Shown here in pieces: positions 52,311 through 63,703 of a stretch of 64,000 bases of DNA. The DNA is taken from positions 45,095,718 through 45,159,717 of the forward strand of contig OX465590.1 in assembly GCA_950022655.1 (NCBI GenBank), written 5' to 3'. How positions within the stretch are numbered: position 1 is the first letter of the stretch; each line of letters starts with the position of its first letter. The translations under genes and the position numbers were made by a program. The notes under the pieces are model-generated. The model had not been told where the DNA came from, searched no databases, and saw nothing but the letters and a program-made list of their open reading frames with translations. This stretch comes from Alentia gelatinosa (taxonomy: Eukaryota > Annelida > Polychaeta > Phyllodocida > Polynoidae).

Positions 52311-53229
52311 TTTATCCCACCTCTTTGACAGACACCAGACTAGCATCATAATATCAGAATAATTCAAAACAATTCACAAATCCAAAGATCAAAACTTTTT
52401 GCTGCCCACCACCTTAATTATCCAGTTCCAGATGTGGGTTTGATTGTATGAGTCCCCATGATGTTGGGTTTTCAGTTTTCCTCAAAAAAAAAAAAAAAAG
52501 AAGGGAAAGATTGTGCTAGAGACCAGTCACAATGGCGGCCCAGAAAACATGTGAGGCCCGCGAAATGAAACATGAAATGATCATGTGATCTCATAAATAT
52601 TTATGACCTGTTGATTCCTGTGTCTCTAGCAATATATATCCGTATAATAATGATAATAATTATACATGCCATAAATCTCCATATTGATATATTGCCTATT
52701 TTCTCAAATCCTGGCTCCCGATTTTTTCAGCCGATTATTACATCCTGACTGCCGATTTTTCAGCCGATTATGACATCGTCTCACAACATTTTGTCATGAC
52801 CATTGCACAGTATTCTCCCTATACATGGGGTAATCCTTGCATATAGATATTTCTCATGTTATTCCTATGTCTTACCTAGTACCGGGGGAGTGATAAACTC
52901 CGGTACACCTTGTAGAGCCTACCTCGGAGCTTGCTCAGCAGTAAACCGGTATATCCCGACAGTATGGCCGCTCCCTGTGACATCCTATAGCCGTCATGGG
53001 AGTCATAGCGGTCTCTCGTACGAAGATGTACACTACACAGCAGCCGTTTAATTACAATACGTACACCTGGACTTCATAGAAATCTCAGAATGGTCCTGTA
53101 TGCAAAACAGCAAACTTAGACGGTTTCTTAAGATGTTGATCACTTATAATAGAAGATGATCAATCCCACTTGTAGTATTTAGACCTTTTTGGGCACCCAT
53201 AGTATTGAATAAATAAAATTCAAAACAAT
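52311..53229. other. No gene seen
   Basis: An A run of 17 at about 52,484-52,499. ccgattttttcagccgatta / ccgatttttcagccgattat is a 34-bp tandem pair at 52,709-52,769. Nothing else supported. Confidence 0.35.
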
Positions 53230-53780
53230 TCCTGGATGATGGATAGTTTTGTGGCCAGGCGGCACTGTATACGACTGAAGGTTGATTTCATGATTCACTC
53301 ATTACACTGCACGAAAACCACCGTTTTACATATGAATGCGCCCGGCGTATATAAGTATGACTTTTGCGTATATAAGGTCGTCCTATTCCCCGTGTATACG
53401 CCTCATCTATAGGGGTCCAGTGAAGAGGGCTTCACTGAGAGCGTGCGGGGGGAGGTGGGGGAGGGGGGCGGGGGGAGGGCTTCTTATTGAGGACACCTTT
53501 ACTTCTACCAACACAAACGGGCGGGAGGCAGCGGGGGGAGAGGATATTTCCTCTCATATACGCCGGGTGTGAAATACAGCCAAGACGCGTCCGTATATAA
53601 ACCCTGGGCGTATATATATGAAAACAAATCAATAGTCAGCCAATACATGCACTTCCACGATGGTGTATATATGAATAAAATGGTGGTTTTCGCGCAGTGT
53701 TAGGCTCGTGTATTACAACGCGTCAGCCTATCGTAGTTTATGGTCGCCTGTCCACAAAAGCATCGATTATTGTCTATAGA
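53230..53780. repeat. Palindromic MITE of the 17.8-kb type, split by an insertion
   Basis: The left arm ttttgtggccaggcggcact and the right arm tatggtcgcctgtccacaaa, with aaggttgat on one side and acaacgcgtcagcc on the other, match 17,790-17,870. The centre is replaced by the element at 53,305-53,699. Confidence 0.7.
53305..53699. mobile_element. 395-bp TIR element with TTA duplication
   Basis: cactgcacgaaaaccaccgt and atggtggttttcgcgcagtg are inverse and flanked by TTA (53,302-53,304; 53,700-53,702). The interior repeats gcgtatata words and includes a G-rich tract (53,445-53,475). TTA duplication suggests a PIF/Harbinger-type non-autonomous element (inference). Confidence 0.75.
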
Positions 53781-54348
53781 AACATCTAGACCCAAATAAT
53801 TATGTTGGTTTTTATGCCAGTCATTTATAATTAATTGGTAATAAATAAAACTTCTTTATATAGTCTTAAGGCCTAATCTTACAATCTTCAAACAAACAAC
53901 GAGAATATATATTTTCTAACGCAAACAGGCGGCGGCGTTCTGCAATGTCTGTGTAATTTGAACCAGGGTGGGAGCGTATGGAGGGATGCCACACTTTGAA
54001 TACAGGTACCTTTTAGCTTCGCAAACTCCCCACAGCGGAGCCCGAGCATTGAAATAAATGTGTTTATTCAGCATAAAGCGGGTGTGCTCGCGAGGAATAT
54101 GGGCGAAGTATGCAGCTCACTGTTGACTGCCAGGCGGTCGAACAAACACAGCTTCCCAGTTAAACCAGTGACCCTCGTGGTCACTGACTGTAAGCCCGGG
54201 CGTACATCTACGAGGTAGAAATGTAGACCTAAAGCGGGATTCACACGGTGTGATTCATGTACCATACCCAACCTAACTCCCATCTTCTTCATGATGATGA
54301 TGCTAAGTTCTTACATATTTGTGTACATGTGTTGGTATATATGTACAT
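53781..54348. other. No gene seen
   Basis: 54,232-54,265 (gcgggattcacacggtgtg, attcatgtacca) resembles the inverse end of the 49.8-kb array unit. A 74-aa minus ORF has no domain. Confidence 0.35.
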
Positions 54349-54652
54349 TTATCCTACCCCTAATATAAAATCCCATAGGCTTAACATTGAGTTTCCGTAT
54401 GCCACGCTGACTAGCATATGGAGTTTTATATGCCACTAGTGGCTTACAGGATTTTTATCACGTAATATTCCAAATTGAGGAGACGAGGTAGGATAAAATC
54501 AAAACCTGATTCGTTTTAATCGTGGCCACCGCATTCCACTCTTGGAGTTTTGGCTGCGGGCTTCACTGGGCTCTGCCTCGTGAAATCACTATGCCAAACT
54601 CCAGTCGTGGCATACGGTGGCCCAGATTAAAACTCATCCAGTTTTACGATAA
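54349..54652 (+). mobile_element. TTATCCTACCCC...TTTTACGATAA element
   Basis: Full copy: ttatcctacccctaatataa, cccataggcttaacattgag, palindrome cactcttggagttttggctg / ccaaactccagtcgtggca, and end catccagttttacgataa. Same ends and layout as 58,955-59,260, and in inverse 12,798-13,263. Confidence 0.75.
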
Positions 54653-54900
54653 TATGCAATATATCAACACATTTGTCTTCCCAATGTTGCTGCTGCTGAT
54701 GGCATCATGTGACAGACACACTCATACAGCACTCAAATGTCTGCACATGTTCTCTGTACAAAATAACTCTTGTTTATACTTGTTCATTCTTTTATTTTGT
54801 ATGTTAGATTATTTATCACGGTCACTAGCACTGGTTGCAAAACTCATGTATTCATGGAAGAACTGTATAACTACAGAATCATAAACGTCTAAACAAAAAA
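54653..54900. other. Short spacer
   Basis: The tail of a 120-aa ORF (54,522-54,884) that begins in the preceding element. Not called as a gene. Confidence 0.3.
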
Positions 54901-54909
54901 AAAATTATA

Positions 54910-55195
54910 TGTCACAGACAAATCCTGCTTAGATTCATATTCCTCACATGGCATTTATCTAAGGCAAATCCTGCTGAGATTCAGGTACCTCACAGGGTGT
55001 TTGTCTGAGACAAATCCTGCTGAGATTCATGTGCCTCACAGGGTGTTTGTCTGAGACAAATCCTGCTGAGATTCATGTACCTCACAGGGTGTTTGTCTGA
55101 GGCAAATCCTGCTGAGATTCATGTACCTCACAGGGCATTTGTTTGAGACAAATCCTGCTGTGATAGATGTAACTCACAGGGTGTTTGTCTACTCG
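54910..55195 (-). repeat. 46-bp minisatellite, inverted outlier of the 16-kb array
   Basis: About six units of agacaaatcctgctgagatt, catgtacctcacagggtgtt, tgtctg. This is the inverse of the unit at 16,036-17,148, about 38 kb away. Confidence 0.9.
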
Positions 55196-55925
55196 AACAC
55201 AATCTCCTCATTTGAAGTTTGGAGTTTCATTTCCCTAGGACAAGTATTTACCCCTATGATTGTAGGCGACAATTTCCCCAAACAATGGATCCCTAGATAT
55301 TTTGATTTTAAACGCTTAAGATATAAAGGGGTATTTTGATGAGACAAATGTACTCAACAGTGTTTTTTTTTATTGGATATATCCTTTTTTATTGGACATA
55401 CCCTTCACCTCAAATGTCCTTGTGTCCAAGGGTGCGAGTTCACTTGGACTATGTCTGAGACCATTTACCATGTGAATCAAATTTGCCATTCGTCCCTTTC
55501 CCGTGAGACTATTGTACCGGAGGGGAACTGTCCAAGACTAAGGGAAAGGTGTTAAGTACACGTTTCTCAGGTACATTAGCATCAACCATTATTACTAGTG
55601 AACCCCACTTCAGGGTAACCAATGCTAGAGTGAGGTGCTGGGATGACCCTCAAGCAAATATGACCTTCTTTGGCCATTCCTCTGTATTGCTTACCTTGTG
55701 TTTATATTCTTAAGATCTGTAATTCAGTATTTAAAGTGAACAACAAATCAAATATCCCCTTATATTCTTTCACTTCTGATAGTATCCCACCATCCCAAGC
55801 TTATTCCAGCAGAGGCTGTTGCATCTAAATAGCAAGGCATCAAACAGATATCTCCCCGTGACCTTGGTTCTGACCTTGGCACATCAATACTGTATACTAA
55901 TTGCGTACCCTGTGAGGCCCTCACA
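55196..55925. other. No gene seen
   Basis: 55,355-55,400 has a partial tandem (tattggatatatcctttttt / tattggacatacccttcacc). No ORF with a domain. Confidence 0.3.
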
Positions 55926-57165
55926 ATGTGTCGCCCCCTCGCGCCCTCCAACCTGCCCCCTCGTTTACCTTGGCCGCCTCTCTGCTTCCCCTCCGCCTTC
56001 CCTCCGCCTTCCCTCCACCTCCCCTCCGCCTCCCCCCGCCTCACCCTGCCTCACCCCACCTCCCCTCCGCCTCCCCTCCGCCTCCCCTCCCCTCCGCCTC
56101 CCCTCCGCCTCCCCTCCGCCTCCCCTCCGCCTCCCCTCTGCCTCTCCTCCGCCTCACCCTGCCTCACCCTGCCTCCCCTCCGCCTCCCCTCCGCCTCCCC
56201 TCCGCCTCACCCCGCCTCCCCTCCTCCTCCCCTCTTTCTCCCCTCCACCTCCCCTCCGCCTCACCCCTCCTTCTCCCCTCCTTCTCCCCTCCTTCTCCCC
56301 TCCACCTCCCCTTTGCCTCCCCTCTGCCTCCACTCCGCCTCACCCTGCCTCCCCTCCGCCTCCTCTCCGCCTCCCGTCCGCCTCCCCTCCGCCTCCCCTC
56401 CGCCTCCCCTCCGCCTCCCCTCTGCCTTACCTCTGCCTCCCCTCCGCCTCCCCTCCGCCTCCCCTCCGCCTCCCCTCCGCCTCCCCTCCGCCTCCCCTCC
56501 GCCTCCCCTCCGCCTCCCCTCCGCCTCCCCTCCGCCTCCCCTCCGCCTCCCCTCCGCCTCCCCTCCGCCTCCCCTCCGCCTTACCTCTGCCTCCCCTCCG
56601 CCTCCCCTCCGCCTCCCCTCCGCCTCCCCTCCGCCTCCCCTCCGCCTCCCCTCCGCCTCCCCTCCGCCTCCCCTCCGCCTCCCCTCCGCCTCCCCTCCGC
56701 CTCCCCTCCGCCTCCCCTCCGCCTCCCCTCCGCCTCCCCTCCGCCTCCCCTCCGCCTCCCTTCCGCCTCCCCTCCGCCTCCCCTCCGCCTCCCCTCCGCC
56801 TCCCCTCCGCCTCCCCTCTGCCTTACCTCTGCCTCCCCTCCGCTTCCCCTCCGCCTCCCCTCCGCCTCCCTTCTCCCTTCCCTCCGCCTCACCCCGCCTC
56901 CCCTCCGCCTCCCCTCCGCCTCCCCTCCGCCTCCCCTCTGCCTTACCTCTGCCTCCCCTCCGCCTCCCCTCCGCCTCCCCTCCGCCTCCCTTCTCCCTTC
57001 CCTCCGCCTCACCCCGCCTCCCCTCCGCCTCCCCTCCGCCTCCCCTCCGCCTCCCCTCCGCCTCCCCTCCGCCTCCCCTCCGCCTCCCCTCCGCCTCCCC
57101 TCCGCCTCCCCTCCGCCTCCCCTCTGCCTTACCTCTGCCTCTGGCTTCCGCCTCCTCTCCCCCTC
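55926..57165 (+). repeat. 11-bp CCTCCCCTCCG tandem array, about 1.2 kb
   Basis: Pure C/T on the plus strand apart from the G of CpG, one every 11 bp. Variants gccttacctct and ttctcccttcc recur in blocks (56,817-56,895, 56,937-57,015), showing longer-range duplication of roughly 120 bp. 11 is not a multiple of 3, so three overlapping frames (467, 435, 418 aa) stay open. None is a gene. Confidence 0.97.
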
Positions 57166-58560
57166 TCCCCCTGTCTCGTTAAACTCACCTTCAGGCGCGG
57201 CAGCCACAAAGTGTGTCGGTAAAACGGAAAGCTAAATGGATTTACAAACTCCCTGTACAATCAAGAGAAAAACTCTAATTGCTCTCAAAACAGTCGCTAA
57301 GTATATTTTTTTGCTCAGAGTCGGAGTGATTGTCCTTTCCAGATCTGAGCAGAGTTGTAGCCAGAGCATGATTTCTGTAGTGCCTTGGGGCATTCTATAA
57401 AACATAACGCATTTATTAAATTTCATTTGATGAGGCTATTTATTGATTTCAAGTGTTAAATCGAGGTATCCCTTGGAGAACGTCTTCATACTAGCAAAGA
57501 GGGTTTTTTTAATATTGAGGCAAGATTCAGAAAAAAAAACTTGCTTTGTTTTCTTTTTTATGATAACTAATTTCAAAGTGTATACATCTTTTATGTTTGC
57601 CATAGATATAGAGTTACTTGAACTATATCCTATGGTTTCCTCATATTTCCTTGCTCAGATTCTGTCTTTTTTCTGTCTAAATGGAGGTTTTTCCACTTCT
57701 GAAATTCCAAGTGGTTTTCGGTTAATAGAGAATCAATTTACTCTTGCCACCCTTTACGGAGCTGCTGTACCTTACATGAGGCCAAACACGATCTAGTCTA
57801 TACTAGATTCTTACTATTGTTACTATTGTGAGTGCAGATAGTAATCTGAATGAATGACTCCAAGACTTTGTCCTGTTACAAGCTATATTGCTGGTGTAAC
57901 TGCAATGACCGCTAGCTGCGGACTGACTAGCAGTACATCTAGTCCAAGGTTATATGCTGGCTCCGTGTTAACCGCGTGGGGGCAACTGTGTTGACCGTAA
58001 CCGAGGGTGCCTCCAGCGGTATGCTACATATAGCCAGCATAATTAGTTAGGCCAAGGGAAAGTGATAGAGATATTGGAATGTAACGCTATATACCTACTG
58101 CTATAAGTGAGGTAATTACTACACAGTCCTTCCTAGAGATTACTGCACGGCTGCAGTAATTTACAGTCAGTTTCACGAGATGACGTCACGTTTTGACATA
58201 TAAGTGATGCTGTGATTGGCTAGGAGTTTAGCAGCAACCAATGAAATGTTCTCTTCTACAAGTCTGGGCACCCACTGCTTCTGAAACACTCTGACACAGA
58301 TATGATTTTGCTATGGTGTCCATTTTCAAATCGTAGTCATGTCAGAAGGGTTGTGTTGTAGTGTGTCAGAGCATGTTGGAACAGGATTGTTTAGACTCAG
58401 TGATAAAACAAAGTGAAACCTGGCCGTCCTTCAAAAAGGAAATCAACTGGATGTATAAGATTCAGGGAAAATGACTGAAACACTTGACTTCACTGCAATC
58501 ATGAATCATAATCATCATCACATTGCCTATAACCGACAATGACCATTATTATGTAGTAGT
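57166..58560. other. No gene seen; one imperfect hairpin
   Basis: 57,945-58,045 pairs gttatatgctggctcc with tatagccagcataatt around gtgttaaccgcg. 58,262-58,385 shares actgcttctgaaacactctg-type words with 39.9 and 40.3 kb. A 117-aa ORF (57,443-57,796) has no domain. Confidence 0.35.
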
Positions 58561-58925
58561 TATATAGAACTGCATCAAGAATCTTATAAAAAATCAATAC
58601 TCCACGATGTGCCGCAGTCGTCATCGAGGCGAACGCAAGTGACGATTACCATCCATCTAAATAAGTAGAGTATTATTTATTTCATGATTCGAGTGCGGTT
58701 CTGGATTAATCTCACCCCTTTTACTGTTAGGGATGATCTCTTGTCTTGTCTTCTCTCTGAAACCCTGGTCTCTGATTGGTCAATCGCCTATGACGTCATC
58801 TTATATTCACTACGTCATGACTACGGCGTAGTATTTTCACTCTACCGGGGGTGATCGTTGAGTATTAGTTCTAAATGTTATTCCTATGGCTAAACTTGTA
58901 ACAGGGGTGAGATAAAGTAGCACTT
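58561..58925 (+). repeat. GAACCGCACTCG foldback plus linked block
   Basis: 58,561-58,704 is the hairpin (atagaactgcatcaagaatc ... gattcgagtgcggttctgg). 58,705-58,925 is the linked block ending ggggtgagataaa. Contains tgacgtcat (58,790) as part of the repeat. Confidence 0.7.
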
Positions 58926-58954
58926 TTCTTGACTAATGCATGGCATCTCAAATT

Positions 58955-59260
58955 TTATCCTACCCCTTATATAAAATCCCATAGGCTTAACATTGAGTTT
59001 CCATATGCACACGCTGACTGGCATACAGAGTTTTATATGCCACTAGTGTCATACAGAATCGTTATCACGTAATATCTAAAAATCGAGGAGACTGGGTAGG
59101 ATAAAATCAAAACCTGAATCGTTTTAATCTTCGCCACCACCTGCCACTCCTGGAGTTTTCGCTTCAGACTTCATGAGGCGAAGCCTCATGAAGTCACTGT
59201 GCCAAACTCCAGTCGTGGCATACGGCAGCCAAGATTAAAACTCATCCAGTTTTACGATAA
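58955..59260 (+). mobile_element. TTATCCTACCCC...TTTTACGATAA element
   Basis: About 90% like 54,349-54,652 by eye. Its inner palindrome includes a perfect stretch gacttcatgaggcg / aagcctcatgaagtc. Confidence 0.75.
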
Positions 59261-59318
59261 TCTAGATGTGCTCTTCCTGCTGTGATTTTTGTACCAGCAG
59301 TGGAAGATCGTTACCTAC

Positions 59319-60590
59319 GCTTGGAGAGTCTCCCGCACATAGAGACAGAGTGAACCAGACCTAGGCATGGAGACTGAAGAGCCCCGAGAGTGAGATTCTC
59401 GTACAGTACTCAACTGAATCCTGCTGACTTTTTTTGTTTTTCTCTACACACATGTTCTTCCATTCTGATGATTTGATTCTAGCTTCTAGTATTTTTTCGA
59501 TCTCCTCTCCTTGAGAGAATGCAATGAGATTACAACATTTCGTTAGTGCCCCACAATGATTCAGGTAGGATATGCTTGGAGTTTCTCCCACACATAGAGA
59601 CATAATGAACCAGACTAAAAGCCTGCCCCCACCTACCACGATTCTGGTCCCGATTGGCCTTCCGATGGCCTTCCCGACACCATTCCGATTCTAGCGTGAG
59701 GTCTGGCAAAATCGTGGTAGGTGGAACAGGTTTCTGCGATTCCGTTTACGACAGCTCACGATAGGCTGCGATGAAAACGCCAATCGTAGAGGTCCCGATA
59801 ATTTCCAACATGTTGGAAATTTCGTAGCCTGTCGTAGGGTATCGTAGCCTATCGGGAAGATATTGTGGTCAGCGCGTATGATTCACCGATTGGATCACGA
59901 CAGAGGTCTACAATTCGGGGACCTTCCGATAGGTCACGATTTCGCCATTTCAAATCGTAGCGATCGGGAAGCATGTCGTGGCCTATCGTGGTAAGTGGGG
60001 GTCCCCTCTTAGGCTTGGAGACTGAAAAGCCACGAGAGTGAGAATTTCGTGGAGAAGAAAAATGTATTTGTTCTTCCTTTTTGTAGATCGTTATACATAA
60101 TGATCGTTAAATATATTTTTCCTGTTATGATTTGTTTCGAGCCATGTCAAACCAAAGTTTAGTTTAGTCCTGTAATTTGAGATCACAACATTTTGCTTGG
60201 GAACTAAATGATAGTTCCAGGTATTGATAGTAGGGGGCACCACTAAGCCACTAAGGGTGTGGGGAGCCAAATACGACACGACGAAGTCGCTAGTTACCTA
60301 CCAAATATAAAACGTGTGAATTCCGGTAATATCCGCTTGGAGTGTCTCCCGCACATAGAGACCGAGTGAACCAGACCAAGGCGTGGAGAATGAAGGCTCA
60401 CGAGATTGAGATTCTCGTGCAGTGAAAAACTCGGACCTTTTCTTCTTTTTTGTAGGACTATACTCAGACAAACTTCTTCTCTAATGATTCATTTCAAGCC
60501 ATGCCGAAATCAAAGTTTATTATTGTAGTTTTCTGATCTACTTTTCTCATGAGAAACCAATGAGATCACATTTCGCTGGTAGTCTGTCAA
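59319..60590 (+). repeat. Three-copy tandem duplication, middle copy carrying a MITE
   Basis: Copies start near 59,319, 59,573 and 60,331. Each has cttggag-gtctcccgcacat, agagac-gagtgaaccagac and gagactgaagagcc-cgaga, then a T-rich block and aatgagatcacaa. The middle copy is opened at cagac / aggc by the element at 59,619-60,008. Confidence 0.7.
59619..60008. mobile_element. MITE, AAGCCTGCCCCCACC family, with paralogous empty site
   Basis: About 90% like 19,934-20,355: aagcctgcccccacctacca ... ggtaagtgggggtcccctc, with internal tttccaacatgttggaaatt. Copies 1 and 3 of the host duplication (gaaccagacctaggcatgg, gaaccagaccaaggcgtgg) show the uninterrupted site. Confidence 0.8.
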
Positions 60591-61462
60591 TAGTCCGTTC
60601 ACGCACCGCGCTGCCTTCGGGTTACGGTACGTGAAGGTCTAACAGAGCATGGCTCTGACTGGCCAGCCACCTTTAGTGAGAGGAATTTTGTGGTTGGCTG
60701 TTCTATATCTAGCATCAGTTTGACAAGCAGGAACCCTAGACTGTAGTATGTCCCGTTCCCAGTAAAAGCTACTCTAGGACCTCTGCTTGAAGAGTAACAT
60801 ACTTGTAGACTGATTGTATAACAAAAATCGGCTCATCATTTGTGACTACACTAGGGTATCATTATTATAATTATCATTATAAGTATATTTGCATAGGGTA
60901 AAAATTTGTGTACAAGGTTAGTACGAGGTTACTAGTGTATAAGTAACAGCCTAGATCAGGTTCAGATCCTAGATTGTGATTACGACTAGGTACATATACC
61001 TGCCAAGTATGATAGAAAAGGATTGGACCCTGTATATAATGGTATTAGGTCTAAAAGAATGTGATCCATAAAATACTATTGTACTATGAGAGTTAATACT
61101 TTTCACCACCATCACCATCTCATTAACATCACACTTATCGTAGAGATTATCTCCATTAGATGTATTAATTTGTTGGAAAGTAACGGAGGATACACCAACA
61201 AGAAAGTCCCAAATATGTAAGGGCCTGAATGGAAGAACGGCAGCCCTGCCGAATTTCAGTGAATGTAAAAATACAGTTCCCTAATAAAAAATTGTAAAAA
61301 AACCCAAAAAAAACTGGCAAATCAATCAGGACAGGTTAGTACCAGCGAAGGCAGGAATTCCTGCCTTGAAATGGCAGTGCATAACAGTCTGAATTTGAGC
61401 CTGTGCGCCCTGGCCCTGGTGACAACAGACTGTACTAGAGTCTAGTCTGTAGAATCTGTGTC
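60591..61462. other. No gene seen
   Basis: 60,598-60,645 has a small imperfect palindrome around ccttcgggttacgg. 60,197-60,302 (atagtagggggcaccactaag, gacgaagtcgctagttac) recurs at 62,448-62,545. Otherwise AT-rich. Confidence 0.35.
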
Positions 61463-62422
61463 CAGAGGAGGTGTGAAGCGCAGCGCCCCCTACAGTTTTG
61501 AACGATAATAGAGAACCAAAACAAAACACCGCGAGTGGCTGCTACATAACTGACACAGGATCTCTTCTACAGGCGTTTTAGAGCATTTCTTGATGGAGAT
61601 AAGCTACCAAAAGGTCCATAATACTTAGTTTTGTTGCTCCCTTACTCTTTTTAGGCATGACATTGCTTAAAAATTATGCAAATCGACCTGCTCTCAAATG
61701 ACAGCTGATGCAGATTCCTATATGAAAATATTGCAAAAATAGGCTAAATAAGAACAGCTACTACATACAAACTGTTAGAGCTCTATCAAATATCTTTTCA
61801 AATATTGATAGAGTGACATTTAATGTATTCCAAACCACAATAGTGCTCAATAGAGCTCCACGTTTTATGGCTGTTTGGTGTTGTGGAATACAGCCTTATT
61901 TCTCACTAGGCTAGGGCTTGCTAGCCAGACACAGTCCATTGTCTAGAGCTCCTTCCCCAATGCTGTCATGTTTGAAAGTGGCGCTCAAAGCCTGCCGCGA
62001 TCGCATATATGAGTTGGGTCAGTATACGGCACATAACCTATGATCCATGGGGGCCGCCATGACGCCCCCTGAGTAGGTGTTCTTCACTAATGGAGGTGAA
62101 AAAGTAGCTGTTCTTCACTTATGGAGGTGCAAAAGAAGTGAGTGATAATTGGGAAATGTCACTTTTTTTGCCTTGCTCATATATGTAAATAAAGTGTTCC
62201 ATGTGAAAAACATCATGTCATGGGTTTAATCATTATGTCATCCTGCTCTTGGATCGGTGTAGAGAGTCAAAGGAACCTTGGTAAAACATTGAAAGGCAGC
62301 TGAATTTCGTAAGAACAAAGAGCCAGAATACAGGTTTTGTCCCCCGACTACCTAGTGACTGCTTCATGAACTAACAATGGCTCTGTCCCCTATAGGGGGC
62401 GCTGCGCTTCACACCTCCTCTG
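61463..62422. mobile_element. TIR element with 9-bp duplication, uninterrupted sister copy
   Basis: Perfect 30-bp TIRs (cagaggaggtgtgaagcgca ... cttcacacctcctctg), flanked by atctgtgtc at 61,454-61,462 and 62,423-62,431. 960 bp, no transposase. Its interior matches 36,110-36,420 (acatacaaactgttagagct, gttttatggctgtttggt, cgcgatcgcatatatgagtt). At 61,691-61,707 it carries ctctcaaatgacagctg, the intact form of the site used by the Ngaro element. The TIR holds ataggggg-cgctgcgc, a CTCF-like word. Confidence 0.88.
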
Positions 62423-62447
62423 ATCTGTGTCACATGAAATGATGGTT

Positions 62448-62545
62448 GGGAAACTAATTGATAGTTTCTGGTTTTAATAGTAGGGGGAGCCACTAAGCCC
62501 TCACCCTATCAAATAAGACATGACGAAGTCGCTAGTTCCTAAGAC
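62448..62545 (+). repeat. Dispersed fragment shared with 60.2-60.3 kb
   Basis: gggaaactaattgatagttt, atagtagggggagccactaa, gacatgacgaagtcgctagt. Confidence 0.55.
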
Positions 62546-62871
62546 AAAAAAGCAAATAAAAGCATACTGGCGAAGATTCCTCGTATTTCACAGACACTCA
62601 TCGTGGTGACAGAAGTGACCTTTAAAGCCTCGCTGCTCGGGAGAAGCTGGGTGATGAATGTGGAGAAGTTCGTGATTTGTTTGAGATATGCCAACTCTGC
62701 CATCACTTGTGACAGGTGGTGGTAATAATCTAATACAAACGCCGGCCAATAACCAGCTCCGACCTTTCGCCGCTGATACCTGGCTGGTGCCTGGTCTGTG
62801 CAGTTTAGAAAGGCTTCCGGAACCGCAGTCACAGCGTTACTATCACTTCCGGGGGCGCTCTCCAAGCACAT
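62539..62871 (-). CDS. Hypothetical ORF, 110 aa, with promoter-like start
   Basis: Reads MCLESAPGSDSNAVTAVPEA..., then a more protein-like middle (YQRRKVGAGYWPAFVLDYYH, HLSQVMAELAYLKQITNFST). Near the start are an ETS-type site (cacttccggg, 62,844-62,853) and CpG-rich DNA. A possible donor (ccag|gtatca) lies after about 30 codons, so only the first part may be exonic. I do not recognise it; its last codons may run into the dispersed fragment at 62,448-62,545. Confidence 0.25.
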   Translation of the reverse strand: MCLESAPGSDSNAVTAVPEAFLNCTDQAPARYQRRKVGAGYWPAFVLDYYHHLSQVMAELAYLKQITNFSTFITQLLPSSEALKVTSVTTMSVCEIRGIFASMLLFAFLS

Positions 62872-62899
62872 GTTTTATGTGGAGATGTGGAGTTTTCTT

Positions 62900-63325
62900 G
62901 TAGCTAAGGACTCGCGGTGTTAATGATATTGAGGGTGATTTTATGAGGTTTTAATAGAAGAGGATGAATAATACTGAAAGGGATTAGAAAAAAAGCGAGA
63001 GAAAAACCTGAATCATTGCTAAGCATAGACAAGTAATACCACAAGAAAATTCTTCTCAAAGTATAAACTGCCAGTAGCTTGTAAAATAAGATAATAGTCA
63101 ATATTGGAGACAATTATTCTCAAGATGTAAAGTATTTCAGTAATGTACAACTTCCAAGGGGATTAAGAATTATAGATCCATTGACAAGATCTTTTAAATT
63201 TACAGATTTAACTTGATATTACTCGTCGGAGGATACATTGTTCTAATAGCTTATAACAGAATTATAGTTATCATTGACTGGATGTAGCTTCTGTATGTTA
63301 AAATGTTAAAAGCGTCAAATGTTTA
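62900..63325. other. No gene seen
   Basis: AT-rich with short ORFs only. Confidence 0.3.
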
Positions 63326-63700
63326 AGCCCTGCCCAAACCAATGTCGATTCTGGTCCCGATAGACCTTACGATCGACTTCCTGACACCCGATTCTGTCGT
63401 AAAGTCAGCAAAAATCATGGGAGTGGAACAGGTTTCTGTGATTCCGTCTAAAACACATCACGATAGGCTGCGATTGAAAACACCAATTGTAGAGGTCCTG
63501 ATGAAATCTAATATGTTGGATATCTCATAGCCTGTCATAGGGTATTGTAGCCTATCGGGAAGATATCATGGTCATTGAGGATTGGATCACGACAGAGGTC
63601 TATGATTCCTTGACCTCCCGATAGGCTATGATTTGGCCATTTCAAATATAAGCCATCGGGAACTTTGTCATAGACCATCGGTGTATGTGGGGGCAGGGCT
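63326..63700. mobile_element. MITE, AGCCCTGCCC family, TTA duplication
   Basis: agccctgcccaaaccaatgt ... atgtgggggcagggct, flanked by TTA (63,323-63,325; 63,701-63,703). The interior (tgattccgtctaaaacacat, gataggctgcgattgaaaac, cctcccgataggctatgatt) is a diverged version of 19,934-20,355. Confidence 0.75.
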
Positions 63701-63703
63701 TTA

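Noticed and set aside
55819..57235. Three overlapping plus-strand ORFs of 418-467 aa (Pro/Ser/Leu-rich) and a 208-aa minus ORF
   Set aside because: An 11-bp repeat without stop codons keeps several frames open at once. No unique sequence or domain.
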